Of a DNA stretch of 64,000 bases, positions 47,242 to 62,360 are shown one piece after another; the first letter of the stretch is position 1; each line of letters begins with the position of its first letter. Source of the stretch: Seriola aureovittata (Eukaryota > Chordata > Actinopteri > Carangiformes > Carangidae); NCBI RefSeq assembly GCF_021018895.1, contig NC_079379.1, positions 23,373,776 through 23,437,775 of the forward strand, read 5' to 3'. The notes under the pieces were generated by a model that did no database searches, had not been told where the DNA came from, and saw only the letters and a program-made list of their open reading frames with translations. Made by a program: the position numbers and the translations under genes.

Positions 47242-49279
47242 ACTATAGTATAATGTTTTTATGACTTTTTATTACTTACTATACTGTGACTTATGACTTT
47301 TTATGCCTTACAATACTATGACATTTTTAGGACTTTTTATATTTTACTATAGTATGACGTTTTTAGGACTTTTTTACATTACTAAATAGTATGACTTTTT
47401 TTGCCTTACTTTACTATGTTGTTGTTTTATTTTTATTTTTTTTATGCGTTACTATACTGTAACGTTTTTATGACCTTTTATGTCTTATTATACTGTGAAG
47501 TTTTTAGGACTTTCTATACTATGTAGTTTTCATGTATTTTTATGCCTAAATATACTATGTCATTTTTATGCCTTACTATACTATGTTTTAGAAATTACTA
47601 TACTGACATTTTTATGACTTTTTAGGCCTTCTTATACTATGATGTTTTGAGGCCTCACTAAACAATGTCATTTTTATGGATTTTTATGCCTTACTATACT
47701 ATGATGTTTTCAGGACCTTTCATACTTTACTATACTATGTCGTTTTCAAGACTTTTTATGACTTACTATACGATGTCGTTTTCATGGATTTTTATGACTT
47801 ACTATATTATGTCGATTTTATGCCTTACAATACTATGACATTTTTAGGACTTTTTATATCTTACTATAGTATGACGTTTTTATGCCTTACTATAGTATGT
47901 CATTTTCATGACTTTTTATGCCTTACTATACTATGGTGTTTTCATGCCTTAGTATACTATGCCGTTTTAAGACTTTTTATACCTTACTATACTATGACAT
48001 TTTTATGACTTTGTTTGCCTTCCTATACTATGTCGTTTTTAAGACTTTTTATGCCTTACTATACGATGTCGTTTTCATGGATTTTTATGACTTACTATAC
48101 TATGACGTTTTTATGCCTTACAATACTATGACATTTTTAGGACTTTTTATATATTACTATAGTATGACGTTTTTAGTCCTTGCTATACTATGTTATTTTT
48201 TTGACTTTTAATGCATTACTATACTAGGACGTTTTTATGCCTTACTATACTATGACGTTTTTAAGTCTTTTTATACCTTACTATACTATGACATTTTTAT
48301 GACTTTGTTTGCCTTCCTATACTATGTCGTTTTTAAGACTTTTTATGCCTTACTATATTATGTCGTTTTTATGCCTTACAATACTTTGACATTTTTAGGA
48401 CTTTTTATATCTTACTATAGTATGACGTTTTTATGCCTTACTATACTATGTCATTTTCATGACTTTTTATGCCTTACTATACTATGATGTTTTTATGCCT
48501 TACTATACTATGTCATTTTCATGACTTTTTATGCCTTACTATACTATGACGTTTTCAGGCCTTAGTATAATATGCCGTTTTAAGACTTTTTATACCTTAC
48601 TATACTATGACGTTTTCAGGCCTTAGTATAATATGCCGTTTTAAGACTTTTTATACCTCACTGTACTATGACATTTTTATGAGTTTGTTTGCCTTCCTAT
48701 ACTTTGTCGTTTTTAAGACTTTTTATGACTTACTATACTATGATGTTTTTATGCCTTAGTATAATATGCCGTTTTAAGACTTTTTATATCTTATTATATT
48801 ATGTTGTTTCTATGACATTTTATGCCTTACTATACTATGACGTTTTTATACCTTACTATACTATGACGTTTTTATGACTTTTTATGCCTTACTATACTAT
48901 GACGTTTTCAGGCCTTAGTATAATATGACGTTTCATGACTTTTTATATCTTATTATATTATGTTGTTTCTATGACATTTTATGCCTTACTATACTATGAC
49001 GTTTTTATACCTTACTATACTATGACGTTTTTATGACTTTTTATGCCTTACTATACTATGACGTTTTCAGGCCTTAGTATAATATGACGTTTCATGACTT
49101 TTTATGCCTTACTATACTATGACGTTTTCAGGCCTTAGTATAATATGCCGTTTTAAGACTTTTTATATCTTATTATATTATGTTGTTTCTATGACATTTT
49201 ATGCCTTACTATACTATGACGTTTTTATACCTTACTATACTATGACGTTTTTATGACTTTTTATGCCTTACTATACTAT

Positions 49280-50760
49280 GACGTTTTCAGGCCTTAGTAT
49301 AATATGACGTTTCATGACTTTTTATGCCTTACTATACTATGACGTTTTCAGGCCTTAGTATAATATGCCGTTTTAGGACTTTTTATACCTTATTATATAA
49401 TGTTGTTTTTATGACATTTTATGCCTTACTATACTATGACGTTTTTATGACATTTTATGCCTTACTATACTATGACGTTTTTATGACTTTTTATGCCTTA
49501 CTATACTATGACGTTTTTTTGACTTTTTATGCCTTACAATACTATGACATTTTTCTGACTTTGTTTGCCTTCCTATACTATGTCGTTTTTAAGACTTTTT
49601 ATGACTTACTATACTATGACCTTTTTATGCCTTACTATATTATGTCGTTTTTATGACTTTTTATGCCTTATTATACCATGACGTTTTTATGACTTTTTAT
49701 GCCTTACTATACTATGACGTTTTCAGGCCTTAGTATAATATGACGTTTCATGACTTTTTATGCCTTACTATACTATGACGTTTTCAGGCCTTAGTATAAT
49801 ATGCCGTTTTAGGACTTTTTATACCTTATTATATAATGTTGTTTTTATGACATTTTATGCCTTACTATACTATGACGTTTTTATGACATTTTATGCCTTA
49901 CTATACTATGACGTTTTTATGACTTTTTATGCCTTACTATACTATGACGTTTTTTTGACTTTTTATGCCTTACAATACTATGACATTTTTCTGACTTTGT
50001 TTGCCTTCCTATACTATGTCGTTTTTAAGACTTTTTATGACTTACTATACTATGACCTTTTTATGCCTTACTATATTATGTCGTTTTTATGACTTTTTAT
50101 GCCTTATTATACCATGACGTTTTTATGACTTTTTATGCCTTATTATACTATGACGTTTTCAGGCCTTAGTATAATATGCCGTTTTAAGACTTTTTATACC
50201 TTACTATACTATGTCGTTTTTATGACTTTTTATATCTTACTATAGTATGACGTTTTTATGCCTTACTATACTATGTCATTTTAAGACTTTTTATATCTTA
50301 TTATATTATGTTGTTTCTATGACATTTTATGCCTTACTATTACTATGACGTTTTTATACCTTACTATACTATGACGTTTTTATGACTTTTTATGCCTTAC
50401 TATACTATGACGTTTTCAGGCCTTAGTATAATATGACGTTTCATGACTTTTTATGCCTTACTATACTATGACGTTTTCAGGCCTTAGTATAATATGCCGT
50501 TTTAGGACTTTTTATACCTTATTATATAATGTTGTTTTTATGACATTTTATGCCTTACTATACTATGACGTTTTTATGACATTTTATGCCTTACTATACT
50601 ATGACGTTTTTATGACTTTTTATGCCTTACTATACGATGACGTTTTTTTGACTTTTTATGCCTTACAATACTATGACATTTTTCTGACTTTGTTTGCCTT
50701 CCTATACTATGTCGTTTTTAAGACTTTTTATGACTTACTATACTATGACCTCTTTATGCC
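49280..50760 (+). repeat. 436-bp higher-order repeat
   Basis: The segment beginning at 49,324 recurs at 49,760 (shift 436 bp) with no difference over at least 330 bp, then again at 50,453 (shift 693 bp) with few changes, for example TATACTATGAC becoming TATACGATGAC near 50,630. This is an amplified block of about 12 monomers. Confidence 0.9.
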
Positions 50761-53700
50761 TTACTATACTATGACTTTTTTTTTACTTTTTATGCCTTAC
50801 TATACTATGATGTTTTTATGACTTTTTATGCCTTAATATACTATGAAGTTTTTATGACTTTTTATTCCTTACTATACTATGACGTTTTTTTGACTTTTTA
50901 TGCCTTACTATACTATGACGTTTTTATGACTTTTTATGCCTTACTATACTATGACGTTTTCAGGCCTTAGTATAATATGCCGTTTTGAGACTTTTTATAC
51001 CTTACTATACTATGTCATTTTCATGACTTTTTCTGCCTTACTATACTATGACGTTTTCAGTCCTTAGTATAATATGCCGTTTTAGGACTTTTTATACCTT
51101 ATTATATTATGTTGTTTTTATGACATTTTATGCCTTACTATACTATGACGTTTTTATTACTTTTTATGCCTTACTATACTATGACGTTTTTATGACTTTT
51201 TATGCCTTACTATACTATGACGTTTTTATGACTTTTTATGCCTTACAATACTATGACATTTTTATGACTTTATATGACTTACTATACTATGTCGTTGTTA
51301 TGACTTTTTATGACTTACTATACTATGACGTTTTTATGACTTTTTATGCCTTATTATACCATGACGTTTTTATGACTTTTTATGCCTTATTATACTATGA
51401 CGTTTTCAGGCCTTAGTATAATATGCCGTTTTAAGACTTTTTATACCTTACTATACTATGTCGTTTTTATGACTTTTTATATCTTACAATAGTATGACGT
51501 TTTTATGCCTTACTATACTATGTCATTTTCATGACTTTTTATGCCTTATTATACTATGACGTTTTTATGACTTTTTATGCCTTACTATACTATGACGTTT
51601 ATATGACTTTTTATGCCTTACTATACTATGACGTTTTTATGACTTTTTATGCCTTACTATTACTATGACGTTTTTATGACTTTTTATGCCTTACTATACT
51701 ATGTCGTTTTTAAGACTTTTTATGACTTACTATACCATTACGTTTTTATGCCTTATAATATTATGTCGTTTTTATGCCTTACAATACTTTGACATTTTTC
51801 GGACTTTTTATATCTTGCTATAGTATGTCATTTTCATGACTTTTTATGCCTTACTATACTATGACGTTTTTATGCCTTACTATACTATGTCATTTTCATG
51901 ACTTTTTATGCCATATTATACTATGACGTTTTTATGACTTTTTATGCCTTACTATACTATGACGTTTTCAGGCCTTAGTATAATATGACGTTTCATGACT
52001 TTTTATGCCTTACTATACTATGACGTTTTTATGACTTTTTATATCGTACTATAGTTTTTATGACTTTTTATATCTTACTATAGTATGACGTACTATTTCA
52101 TGTCATTTTCATGACTTTTTATGCATTACTATACAGTGACTTTTTTTGACTTTTTATGCCTTACTATACTATGACGTTTTTATGACTTTTTATGCCTTAC
52201 TATACTATGACGTTTTCATGCCTTAGTATAATATGCTGTTTTAAGACTTTTTATATCTTATTATATTATGTTGTTTTTATGACATTTTATGCCTTACTAT
52301 ACTATGACATTTTCATGACTTTTTATGGCTTACTATACTATGACGTTTTCAGTCCTTAGTATAATATTCCGTTTTAGGACTTTTTATACCTTATTATATT
52401 ATGTCATTTTCATGACTTTTTATGCCTTACTATACTATGAGGTTTTTATGCCTTACTATACTATGACGTTTTTATGACTTTTTATGCCTTACTATACTAT
52501 GACGTTTTTATTACTTTTTATGCCTTACTATACTATGACGTTTTCAGGCCTTAGTATAATATGCCGTTTTAGGACTTTTTATACCTTACTATACTATGTC
52601 GTTTTTATGACTTTTTATATCTTACTATAGTATGACGTTTTTATGCCTTACTATACTATGTCATTTTCATGACTTTTTATGCCTTATTATACTATGACGT
52701 TTTTATGACTTTTTATGCCTTACTATACTATGACGTTTATATGACTTTTTATGCCTTACTATACTATGACGTTTTTATGACTTTTTATGCCTTACTATAC
52801 TATGACTTTTTTTTTACTTTTTATGCCTTACTATACTATGTCGTTTTTAAGACTTTTTATGACTTACTATACCATTACGTTTTTATGCCTTATAATATTA
52901 TGTCGTTTTTATGCCTTACAATACTTTGACATTTTTCGGACTTTTTATATCTTGCTATAGTATGTCATTTTCATGACTTTTTATGCCTTACTATACTATG
53001 ACGTTTTTATGCCTTACTATACTATGTCATTTTCATGACTTTTTATGCCATATTATACTATGATGTTTTTATGACTTTTTATGCCTTACTATACTATGAC
53101 GTTTTCAGGCCTTAGTAAAATATGCCGTTTTAAGACTTTTTATACATTACTATACTATGTCATTTTCATGACTTTTTATGCCTTACTATACTATGATGTT
53201 TTCAGGCCTTAGTATAATATGCCGTTTTAAGACTTTTTATATCTTATTATATTATGTTGTTTTTATGACATTTTATGCCTTACTATACTATGACGTTTTT
53301 ATGCCTTAATATACTATGTCATTTTCATGACTTTTTATGCCTTACTATACTATGACGTTTTTATGACTTTTTATGCCTTACTATACTATGACGTTTTCAG
53401 GCCTTAGTATAATATGACGTTTTCATGACTTTTTATGCCTTACTATACTATGACGTTTTTATGACTTTTTATATCGTACTATAGTTTTTATGACTTTTTA
53501 TATCTTACTATAGTATGACGTACTATTTCATGTCATTTTCATGACTTTTTATGCATTACTATACAGTGACTTTTTTTGACTTTTTATGCCTTACTATACT
53601 ATGACGTTTTCATGCCTTAGTATAATATGCTGTTTTAAGACTTTTTATATCTTATTATATTATGTTGTTTTTATGACATTTTATGCCTTACTATACTATG

Positions 53701-54133
53701 ACATTTTCATGACTTTTTATGCCTTACTATACTATGACGTTTTCAGTCCTTAGTACAATATGCCGTTTTAGGACTTTTTATACCTTATTATATTATGTCA
53801 TTTTCATGACTTTTTATGCCTTACTATACTATGACGTTTTTATGCCTTACTATACTATGATGTTTTTATGACTTTTTATGCCTTACTATACTATGACGTT
53901 TTTATGACTTTTTATGCCTTACTATACTATGACGTTTTCAGGCCTTAGTATAATATGCCGTTTTAGGACTTTTTATACCTTATTATATTATGTCATTTTC
54001 ATGACATTTTATGCCCTTCTATACTATGACGTTTTTAGGACTTTTTATGCCTTACTATACTATGACGTTTTCAGGCCTTAGTATAATATGCCGTTTTAAG
54101 ACTTTTTATACCTTACTATACTACGTCATTTTC

Positions 54134-54340
54134 TTTCTTTTTTTCTTTTAAATATATTTTTGTTGGGCTTTTTATGCCTTTATTCGATAGTATAGTGGAG
54201 AGAGACAAGAAACGGGGAGGCAGAAAGAGGGGGAATGACATGCAGCGAAAGGCCGTCCGATGCAGGATTCGAGCCGGGGCCAGCTGCAGCGAGGACTGTA
54301 GCCTGCTTAGACCACTACGCTACACAATGGCCCATACAAT
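54134..54340 (-). mobile_element. tRNA-derived SINE inside the array, copy 1
   Basis: On the minus strand the head has GTAGCGTAGTGG and box B GGCTCGAATCC, followed by the C/T-rich body and A-rich tail of the family at 51-272. GTCATTTTC flanks it on both sides (54,125-54,133 and 54,341-54,349), a target duplication made from monomer sequence. Confidence 0.9.
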
Positions 54341-57300
54341 GTCATTTTCATGACCTTTTATGCCTTACTATACTATGACGTTTTCAGGCCTTAGTATAAT
54401 ATGCCGTTTTAGGACTTTTTATACCTTATTATATTATGTTGTTTTTATGACATTTTATACCTTATTATATTATGTTGTTTTTATGACTTTTTATGCCTTA
54501 CTATACTATGACGTTTTTATGCCTTACTATACTATGTCATTTTCATGACTTTTTATGCCATATTATACTATGACGTTTTTATGACTTTTTATGCCTTACT
54601 ATACTATGACGTTTTCAGGCCTTAGTAAAATATGCCGTTTTAAGACTTTTTATACATTACTATACTATGTCATTTTCATGACTTTTTATGCCTTACTATA
54701 CTATGATGTTTTCAGGCCTTAGTATAATATGCCGTTTTAAGACTTTTTATATCTTATTATATTATGTTGTTTTTATGACATTTTATGCCTTACTATACTA
54801 TGACGTTTTTATGCCTTAATATACTATGTCATTTTCATGACTTTTTATGCCTTACTATACAATGACGTTTTTATGACTTTTTATGCCTTACTATACTATG
54901 ACGTTTTCAGGCCTTAGTATAATATGACGTTTCATGACTCTTTATGCCTTACTATACTATGACGTTTTTATGACTTTTTATATCGTACTATAGTTTTTAT
55001 GACTTTTTATATCTTACTATAGTATGACGTACTATTTCATGTCATTTTCATGACTTTTTATGCATTACTATACAGTGACTTTTTTTGACTTTTTATGCCT
55101 TACTATACTATGACGTTTTTATGACTTTTTATGCCTTACTATACTATGACGTTTTCATGCCTTAGTATAATATGCTGTTTTAAGACTTTTTATATCTTAT
55201 TATATTATGTTGTTTTTATGACATTTTATGCCTTACTATACTATGACATTTTCATGACTTTTTATGGCTTACTATACTATGACGTTTTCAGTCCTTAGTA
55301 TAATATGCCGTTTTAGGACTTTTTATACCTTATTATATTATGTCATTTTCATGACTTTTTATGCCTTACTATACTATGACGTTTTTATGCCTTACTATAC
55401 TATGACGTTTTTATGACTTTTTATGCCTTACTATACTATGACGTTTTTATTACTTTTTATGCCTTACTATACTATGACGTTTTCAGGCCTTAGTATAATA
55501 TGCCGTTTTAGGACTTTTTATACCTTACTATACTATGTCGTTTTTATGACTTTTTATATCTTACTATAGTATGACGTTTTTATGCCTTACTATACTATGT
55601 CATTTTCATGACTTTTTATGCCTTATTATACTATGACGTTTTTATGACTTTTTATGCCTTACTATACTATGACGTTTATATGACTTTTTATGCCTTACTA
55701 TACTATGACGTTTTTATGACTTTTTATGCCTTACTATACTATGACTTTTTTTTTACTTTTTATGCCTTACTATACTATGTCGTTTTTAAGACTTTTTATG
55801 ACTTACTATACCATTACGTTTTTATGCCTTATAATATTATGTCGTTTTTATGCCTTACAATACTTTGACATTTTTCGGACTTTTTATATCTTGCTATAGT
55901 ATGTCATTTTCATGACTTTTTATGCCTTACTATACTATGACGTTTTTATGCCTTACTATACTATGTCATTTTCATGACTTTTTATGCCATATTATACTAT
56001 GACGTTTTTATGACTTTTTATGCCTTACTATACTATGACGTTTTCAGGCCTTAGTAAAATATGCCGTTTTAAGACTTTTTATACATTACTATACTATGTC
56101 ATTTTCATGACTTTTTATGCCTTACTATACTATGATGTTTTCAGGCCTTAGTATAATATGCCGTTTTAAGACTTTTTATATCTTATTATATTATGTTGTT
56201 TTTATGACATTTTATGCCTTACTATACTATGACGTTTTTATGCCTTAATATACTATGTCATTTTCATGACTTTTTTGCCTTACTATACTATGACGTTTTT
56301 ATGACTTTTTATGCCTTACTATACTATGACGTTTTCAGGCCTTAGTATAATATGACGTTTTTATGACTTTTTATATCGTACTATAGTTTTTATGACTTTT
56401 TATATCTTACTATAGTATGACGTACTATTTCATGTCATTTTCATGACTTTTTATGCATTACTATACAGTGACTTTTTTTGACTTTTTATGCCTTACTATA
56501 CTATGACGTTTTTATGACTTTTTATGCCTTACTATACTATGACGTTTTCATGCCTTAGTATAATATGCTGTTTTAAGACTTTTTATATCTTATTATATTA
56601 TGTTGTTTTTATGACATTTTATGCCTTACTATACTATGACATTTTCATGACTTTTTATACCTTACTATACTATGTCGTTTTTATGACTTTTTATATCTTA
56701 CTATAGTATGACGTTTTTATGCCTTACTATACTATGTCATTTTCATGACTTTTTATGCCTTATTATACTATGACGTTTTTATGACTTTTTATGCCTTACT
56801 ATACTATGACGTTTATATGACTTTTTATGCCTTACTATACTATGACGTTTTTATGACTTTTTATGCCTTACTATACTATGACTTTTTTTTTACTTTTTAT
56901 GCCTTACTATACTATGTCGTTTTTAAGACTTTTTATGACTTACTATACCATTACGTTTTTATGCCTTATAATATTATGTCGTTTTTATGCCTTACAATAC
57001 TTTGACATTTTTCGGACTTTTTATATCTTGCTATAGTATGTCATTTTCATGACTTTTTATGCCTTACTATACTATGACGTTTTTATGCCTTACTATACTA
57101 TGTCATTTTCATGACTTTTTATGCCATATTATACTATGACGTTTTTATGACTTTTTATGCCTTACTATACTATGACGTTTTCAGGCCTTAGTAAAATATG
57201 CCGTTTTAAGACTTTTTATACATTACTATACTATGTCATTTTCATGACTTTTTATGCCTTACTATACTATGATGTTTTCAGGCCTTAGTATAATATGCCG

Positions 57301-58209
57301 TTTTAAGACTTTTTATATCTTATTATATTATGTTGTTTTTATGACATTTTATGCCTTACTATACTATGACGTTTTTATGCCTTAATATACTATGTCATTT
57401 TCATGACTTTTTTGCCTTACTATACTATGACGTTTTTATGACTTTTTATGCCTTACTATACTATGACGTTTTCAGGCCTTAGTATAATATGACGTTTTTA
57501 TGACTTTTTATATCGTACTATAGTTTTTATGACTTTTTATATCTTACTATAGTATGACGTACTATTTCATGTCATTTTCATGACTTTTTATGCATTACTA
57601 TACAGTGACTTTTTTTGACTTTTTATGCCTTACTATACTATGACGTTTTTATGACTTTTTATGCCTTACTATACTATGACGTTTTCATGCCTTAGTATAA
57701 TATGCTGTTTTAAGACTTTTTATATCTTATTATATTATGTTGTTTTTATGACATTTTATGCCTTACTATACTATGACATTTTCATGACATTTTATGCCTT
57801 ACTATACTATGACGTTTTCAGTCCTTAGTATAATATGCCGTTTTAGGACTTTTTATACCTTATTATATTATGTCATTTTCATGACTTTTTATGCCTTACT
57901 ATACTATGACGTTTTTATGCCTTACTATACTATGATGTTTTTATGACTTTTTATGCCTTACTATACTATGACGTTTTTATGACTTTTTATGCCTTACTAT
58001 ACTATGACGTTTTCAGGCCTTAGTATAATATGCCGTTTTAGGACTTTTTATACCTTATTATATTATGTCATTTTCATGACATTTTTATGCCCTTCTATAC
58101 TATGACGTTTTTAGGACTTTTTATGCCTTACTATACTATGACGTTTTCAGGCCTTAGTATAATATGCCGTTTTAAGACTTTTTATACCTTACTATACTAC
58201 GTCATTTTC

Positions 58210-58416
58210 TTTCTTTTTTTCTTTTAAATATATTTTTGTTGGGCTTTTTATGCCTTTATTCGATAGTATAGTGGAGAGAGACAAGAAACGGGGAGGCAGA
58301 AAGAGGGGGAATGACATGCAGCGAAAGGCCGTCCGATGCAGGATTCGAGCCGGGGCCAGCTGCAGCGAGGACTGTAGCCTGCTTAGACCACTACGCTACA
58401 CAATGGCCCATACAAT
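58210..58416 (-). mobile_element. tRNA-derived SINE inside the array, copy 2
   Basis: By eye identical to copy 1 over its full length, with the same flanking GTCATTTTC words and the same neighbouring variant monomers, 4,076 bp downstream. It therefore arose by duplication of the array segment, not by a second insertion. Confidence 0.9.
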
Positions 58417-59086
58417 GTCATTTTCATGACCTTTTATGCCTTACTATACTATGACGTTTTTATGACTTTTTATGCCATATTATACTATGACTTTTTTTTT
58501 ACTTTTTATGCCTTACAATACTATGATATTTTTCTGACTTTGTTTGCCTTCCTATACTATGTCGTTTTTAAGACTTTTTATGACTTACTATACTATGACG
58601 TTTTTATGCCTTACTATATTATGTCGTTTTTAATACTTTTTATGACTTACTATACTATGACATTTTTATGCCTTACTACATTATGTCGTTTTTATGACTT
58701 TTTATGCCTTACTATACTATGACGTTTTCAGGCCTTAGTATAATATGCCGATTTAAGACTTTTTATACATTACTATATAATGACATTTTTATGACTTTTT
58801 ATATCTTACTATAGTATTACGTTTTCATGCCTTACTATACTATGTCATTTTCATGACTTTTTATGCCTTACTATACTATGCCGTTTTAAGACTTTTTATG
58901 ACTTACTATACTATGACGTTTTTATGCCATATAATATTATGTCGTTTTTATGCCTTACAATACTTTGACATTTTTCTGACTTTTTATATCTTACTATAGT
59001 ATGTCATTTTCATGACTTTTTATGCCTTACTATACTATGACGTTTTTATGCCTTACTATACTATGTCATTTTCATGACTTTTTATG

Positions 59087-62000
59087 CCTTACTATACTAT
59101 GTCGTTTTCATGACTTTTTATGCCTTACTATACTATGACGTTTTTATGACTTTTTATGCCTTACTATACTATGTCGTTTTTATGACTTTTTATGCCTTAC
59201 TATACTATGACGTTTTCAGGCCTTAGTATAATATGCCGTTTTAAGACTTTTAATACCTTACTATATTATGTCGTTTTTATGACTTTTTATATCTTACTAT
59301 AGTATGACGTTTTTATGCCTTACTATACTATGTCATTTTCATGACTTTTTATGCCTTAATATACTATGACGTTTTTATGACTTTTTATGCCTTATTATAC
59401 TATGACGTTTTTATGACTTTTTATGCCTTACTATACTATGACGTTTTTATGACTTTTTATGCCTTACTATACTATGACGTTTTCAGGCCTTAGTATAATA
59501 TGCCGATTTAAGACTTTTTATACCTTACTATATAATGACATTTTTATGACTTTTTATATCTTACTATAGTATTACGTTTTCATGCCTTACTATACTATGT
59601 CATTTTCATGACTTTTTATGCCTTACTATACTATGCCGTTTTAAGACTTTTTATACCTTACTATACTATGACGTTTTTATGCCTTAGTATAATATGCTGT
59701 TTTAAGACTTTTTATATCTTATTATATTATGTTGTTTTTATGACATTTTATGCCTTACTATACTATGACGTTTTCAGTTCTTAGTATAATATGCCGTTTT
59801 AGGACTTTTTATACCTTATTATATTATGTCATTTTCATGACATTTTATGCCTTACTATACTATGACGTTTTTATGACTTTTTATGCCTTACTATACTATG
59901 ACTTTTTTTTTACTTTTTATGCCTTACAATACTATGACATTTTTCTGACTTTGTTTGCCTTCCTATACTATGTCGTTTTTAAGACTTTTTATGACTCACT
60001 ATACTATGACGTTTTTATGCCTTACTATATTATGTCGTTTTTATGACTTTTTATGCCTTACAATACTATGACGTTTTTATGACTTTGTTTGACTTCCTAT
60101 ACTATGTCGTTTTTAAGACTTTTTATGACTTACTATACTATGACATTTTTATGACTTTGTTTGACTTCCTATACTATGTCGTTTTTAAGACTTTTTATGA
60201 CTTACTATACTATGACGTTTTTATGCCATATAATATTATGTCGTTTTTATGCCTTACAATACTTTGACATTTTTCGGACTTTTTATATCTTACTATAGTA
60301 TGTCATTTTCATGACTTTTTATGCCTTACTATACTATAACGTTTTTATACCTTACTATACTATGTCGTTTTCATGACTTTTTATGCCTTACTATACTATG
60401 ACGTTTTTATGACTTTTTATGCCTTACTATACTATGTCGTTTTTATGACTTTTTATGCCTTACTATACTATGACGTTTTCAGGCCTTAGTATAATATGCC
60501 GTTTTAAGACTTTTAATACCTTACTATATTATGTCGTTTTTATGACTTTTTATATCTTACTATAGTATGACGTTTTTATGCCTTACTATACTATGTCATT
60601 TTCATGACTTTTTATGCCTTAATATACTATGACGTTTTTATGACTTTTTATGCCTTATTATACTATGACGTTTTTATGACTTTTTATGCCTTACTATACT
60701 ATGACGTTTTTATGACTTTTTATGCCTTACTATACTATGACGTTTTCAGGCCTTAGTATAATATGCCGATTTAAGACTTTTTATACCTTACTATATAATG
60801 ACATTTTTATGACTTTTTATATCTTACTATAGTATTACGTTTTCATGCCTTACTATACTATGTCATTTTCATGACTTTTTATGCCTTACTATACTATGCC
60901 GTTTTAAGACTTTTTATACCTTACTATACTATGACGTTTTTATGCCTTAGTATAATATGCTGTTTTAAGACTTTTTATATCTTATTATATTATGTTGTTT
61001 TTATGACATTTTATGCCTTACTATACTATGACGTTTTCAGTTCTTAGTATAATATGCCGTTTTAGGACTTTTTATACCTTATTATATTATGTCATTTTCA
61101 TGACATTTTATGCCTTACTATACTATGACGTTTTTATGACTTTTTATGCCTTACTATACTATGACTTTTTTTTTACTTTTTATGCCTTACAATACTATGA
61201 CATTTTTCTGACTTTGTTTGCCTTCCTATACTATGTCGTTTTTAAGACTTTTTATGACTCACTATACTATGACGTTTTTATGCCTTACTATATTATGTCG
61301 TTTTTATGACTTTTTATGCCTTACAATACTATGACGTTTTTATGACTTTGTTTGACTTCCTATACTATGTCGTTTTTAAGACTTTTTATGACTTACTATA
61401 CTATGACATTTTTATGACTTTGTTTGACTTCCTATACTATGTCGTTTTTAAGACTTTTTATGACTTACTATACTATGACGTTTTTATGCCATATAATATT
61501 ATGTCGTTTTTATGCCTTACAATACTTTGACATTTTTCGGACTTTTTATATCTTACTATAGTATGTCATTTTCATGACTTTTTATGCCTTACTATACTAT
61601 AACGTTTTTATACCTTACTATACTATGTCGTTTTCATGACTTTTTATGCCTTACTATACTATGACGTTTTTATGACTTTTTATGCCTTACTATACTATGT
61701 CGTTTTTATGACTTTTTATGCCTTACTATACTATGACGTTTTCAGGCCTTAGTATAATATGCCGTTTTAAGACTTTTAATACCTTACTATATTATGTCGT
61801 TTTTATGACTTTTTATATCTTACTATAGTATGACGTTTTTATGCCTTACTATACTATGTCATTTTCATGACTTTTTATGCCTTAATATACTATGACGTTT
61901 TTATGACTTTTTATGCCTTATTATACTATGACGTTTTTATGACTTTTTATGCCTTACTATACTATGACGTTTTTATGACTTTTTATGCCTTACTATACTA

Positions 62001-62360
62001 TGACGTTTTCAGGCCTTAGTATAATATGCCGATTTAAGACTTTTTATACCTTACTATATAATGACATTTTTATGACTTTTTATATCTTACTATAGTATTA
62101 CGTTTTCATGCCTTACTATACTATGTCATTTTCATGACTTTTTATGCCTTACTATACTATGCCGTTTTAAGACTTTTTATACCTTACTATACTATGACGT
62201 TTTTATGCCTTAGTATAATATGCTGTTTTAAGAATTTTTATATCTTATTATATTATGTTGTTTTTATGACATTTTATGCCTTACTATACTATGACGTTTT
62301 CAGTCCTTAGTATAATATGCCGTTTTAGGACTTTTTATACCTTATTATATTATGTCATTT
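59087..62360 (+). repeat. 1,263-bp higher-order repeat, about 2.6 copies
   Basis: Copies start near 59,087, 60,350 and 61,613. Open frames at 59,750, 61,013 and 62,276 are exactly 1,263 bp apart, and copies 1 and 2 appear identical. The third diverges near 62,365, where it switches to a TTTGTTTGCC variant. The lack of divergence points to very recent amplification, or to assembly duplication. Confidence 0.9.

Larger units (their letters stand above)
45228..47900 (+). repeat. degenerate left edge of the array
   Basis: Monomers here vary widely in length and sequence, with many single-base changes, and show no long-period repetition. This edge holds the SINE head and the solo LTR. It looks older and less homogenised than the rest, as expected of array edges under unequal exchange. 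Confidence 0.75.
51400..58450 (+). repeat. nested higher-order repeat, shifts of 1,137, 2,939 and 4,076 bp
   Basis: A block starting at 52,669 recurs at 55,608 (shift 2,939) and 56,745 (shift 1,137). 2,939 plus 1,137 equals 4,076, exactly the spacing of the two SINE copies. A rare variant word ATATCGTACTATAG occurs at 52,041, 53,471, 54,980, 56,373 and 57,510 and marks successive copies. The copies differ by few substitutions and by gain or loss of whole monomers. Confidence 0.9.
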
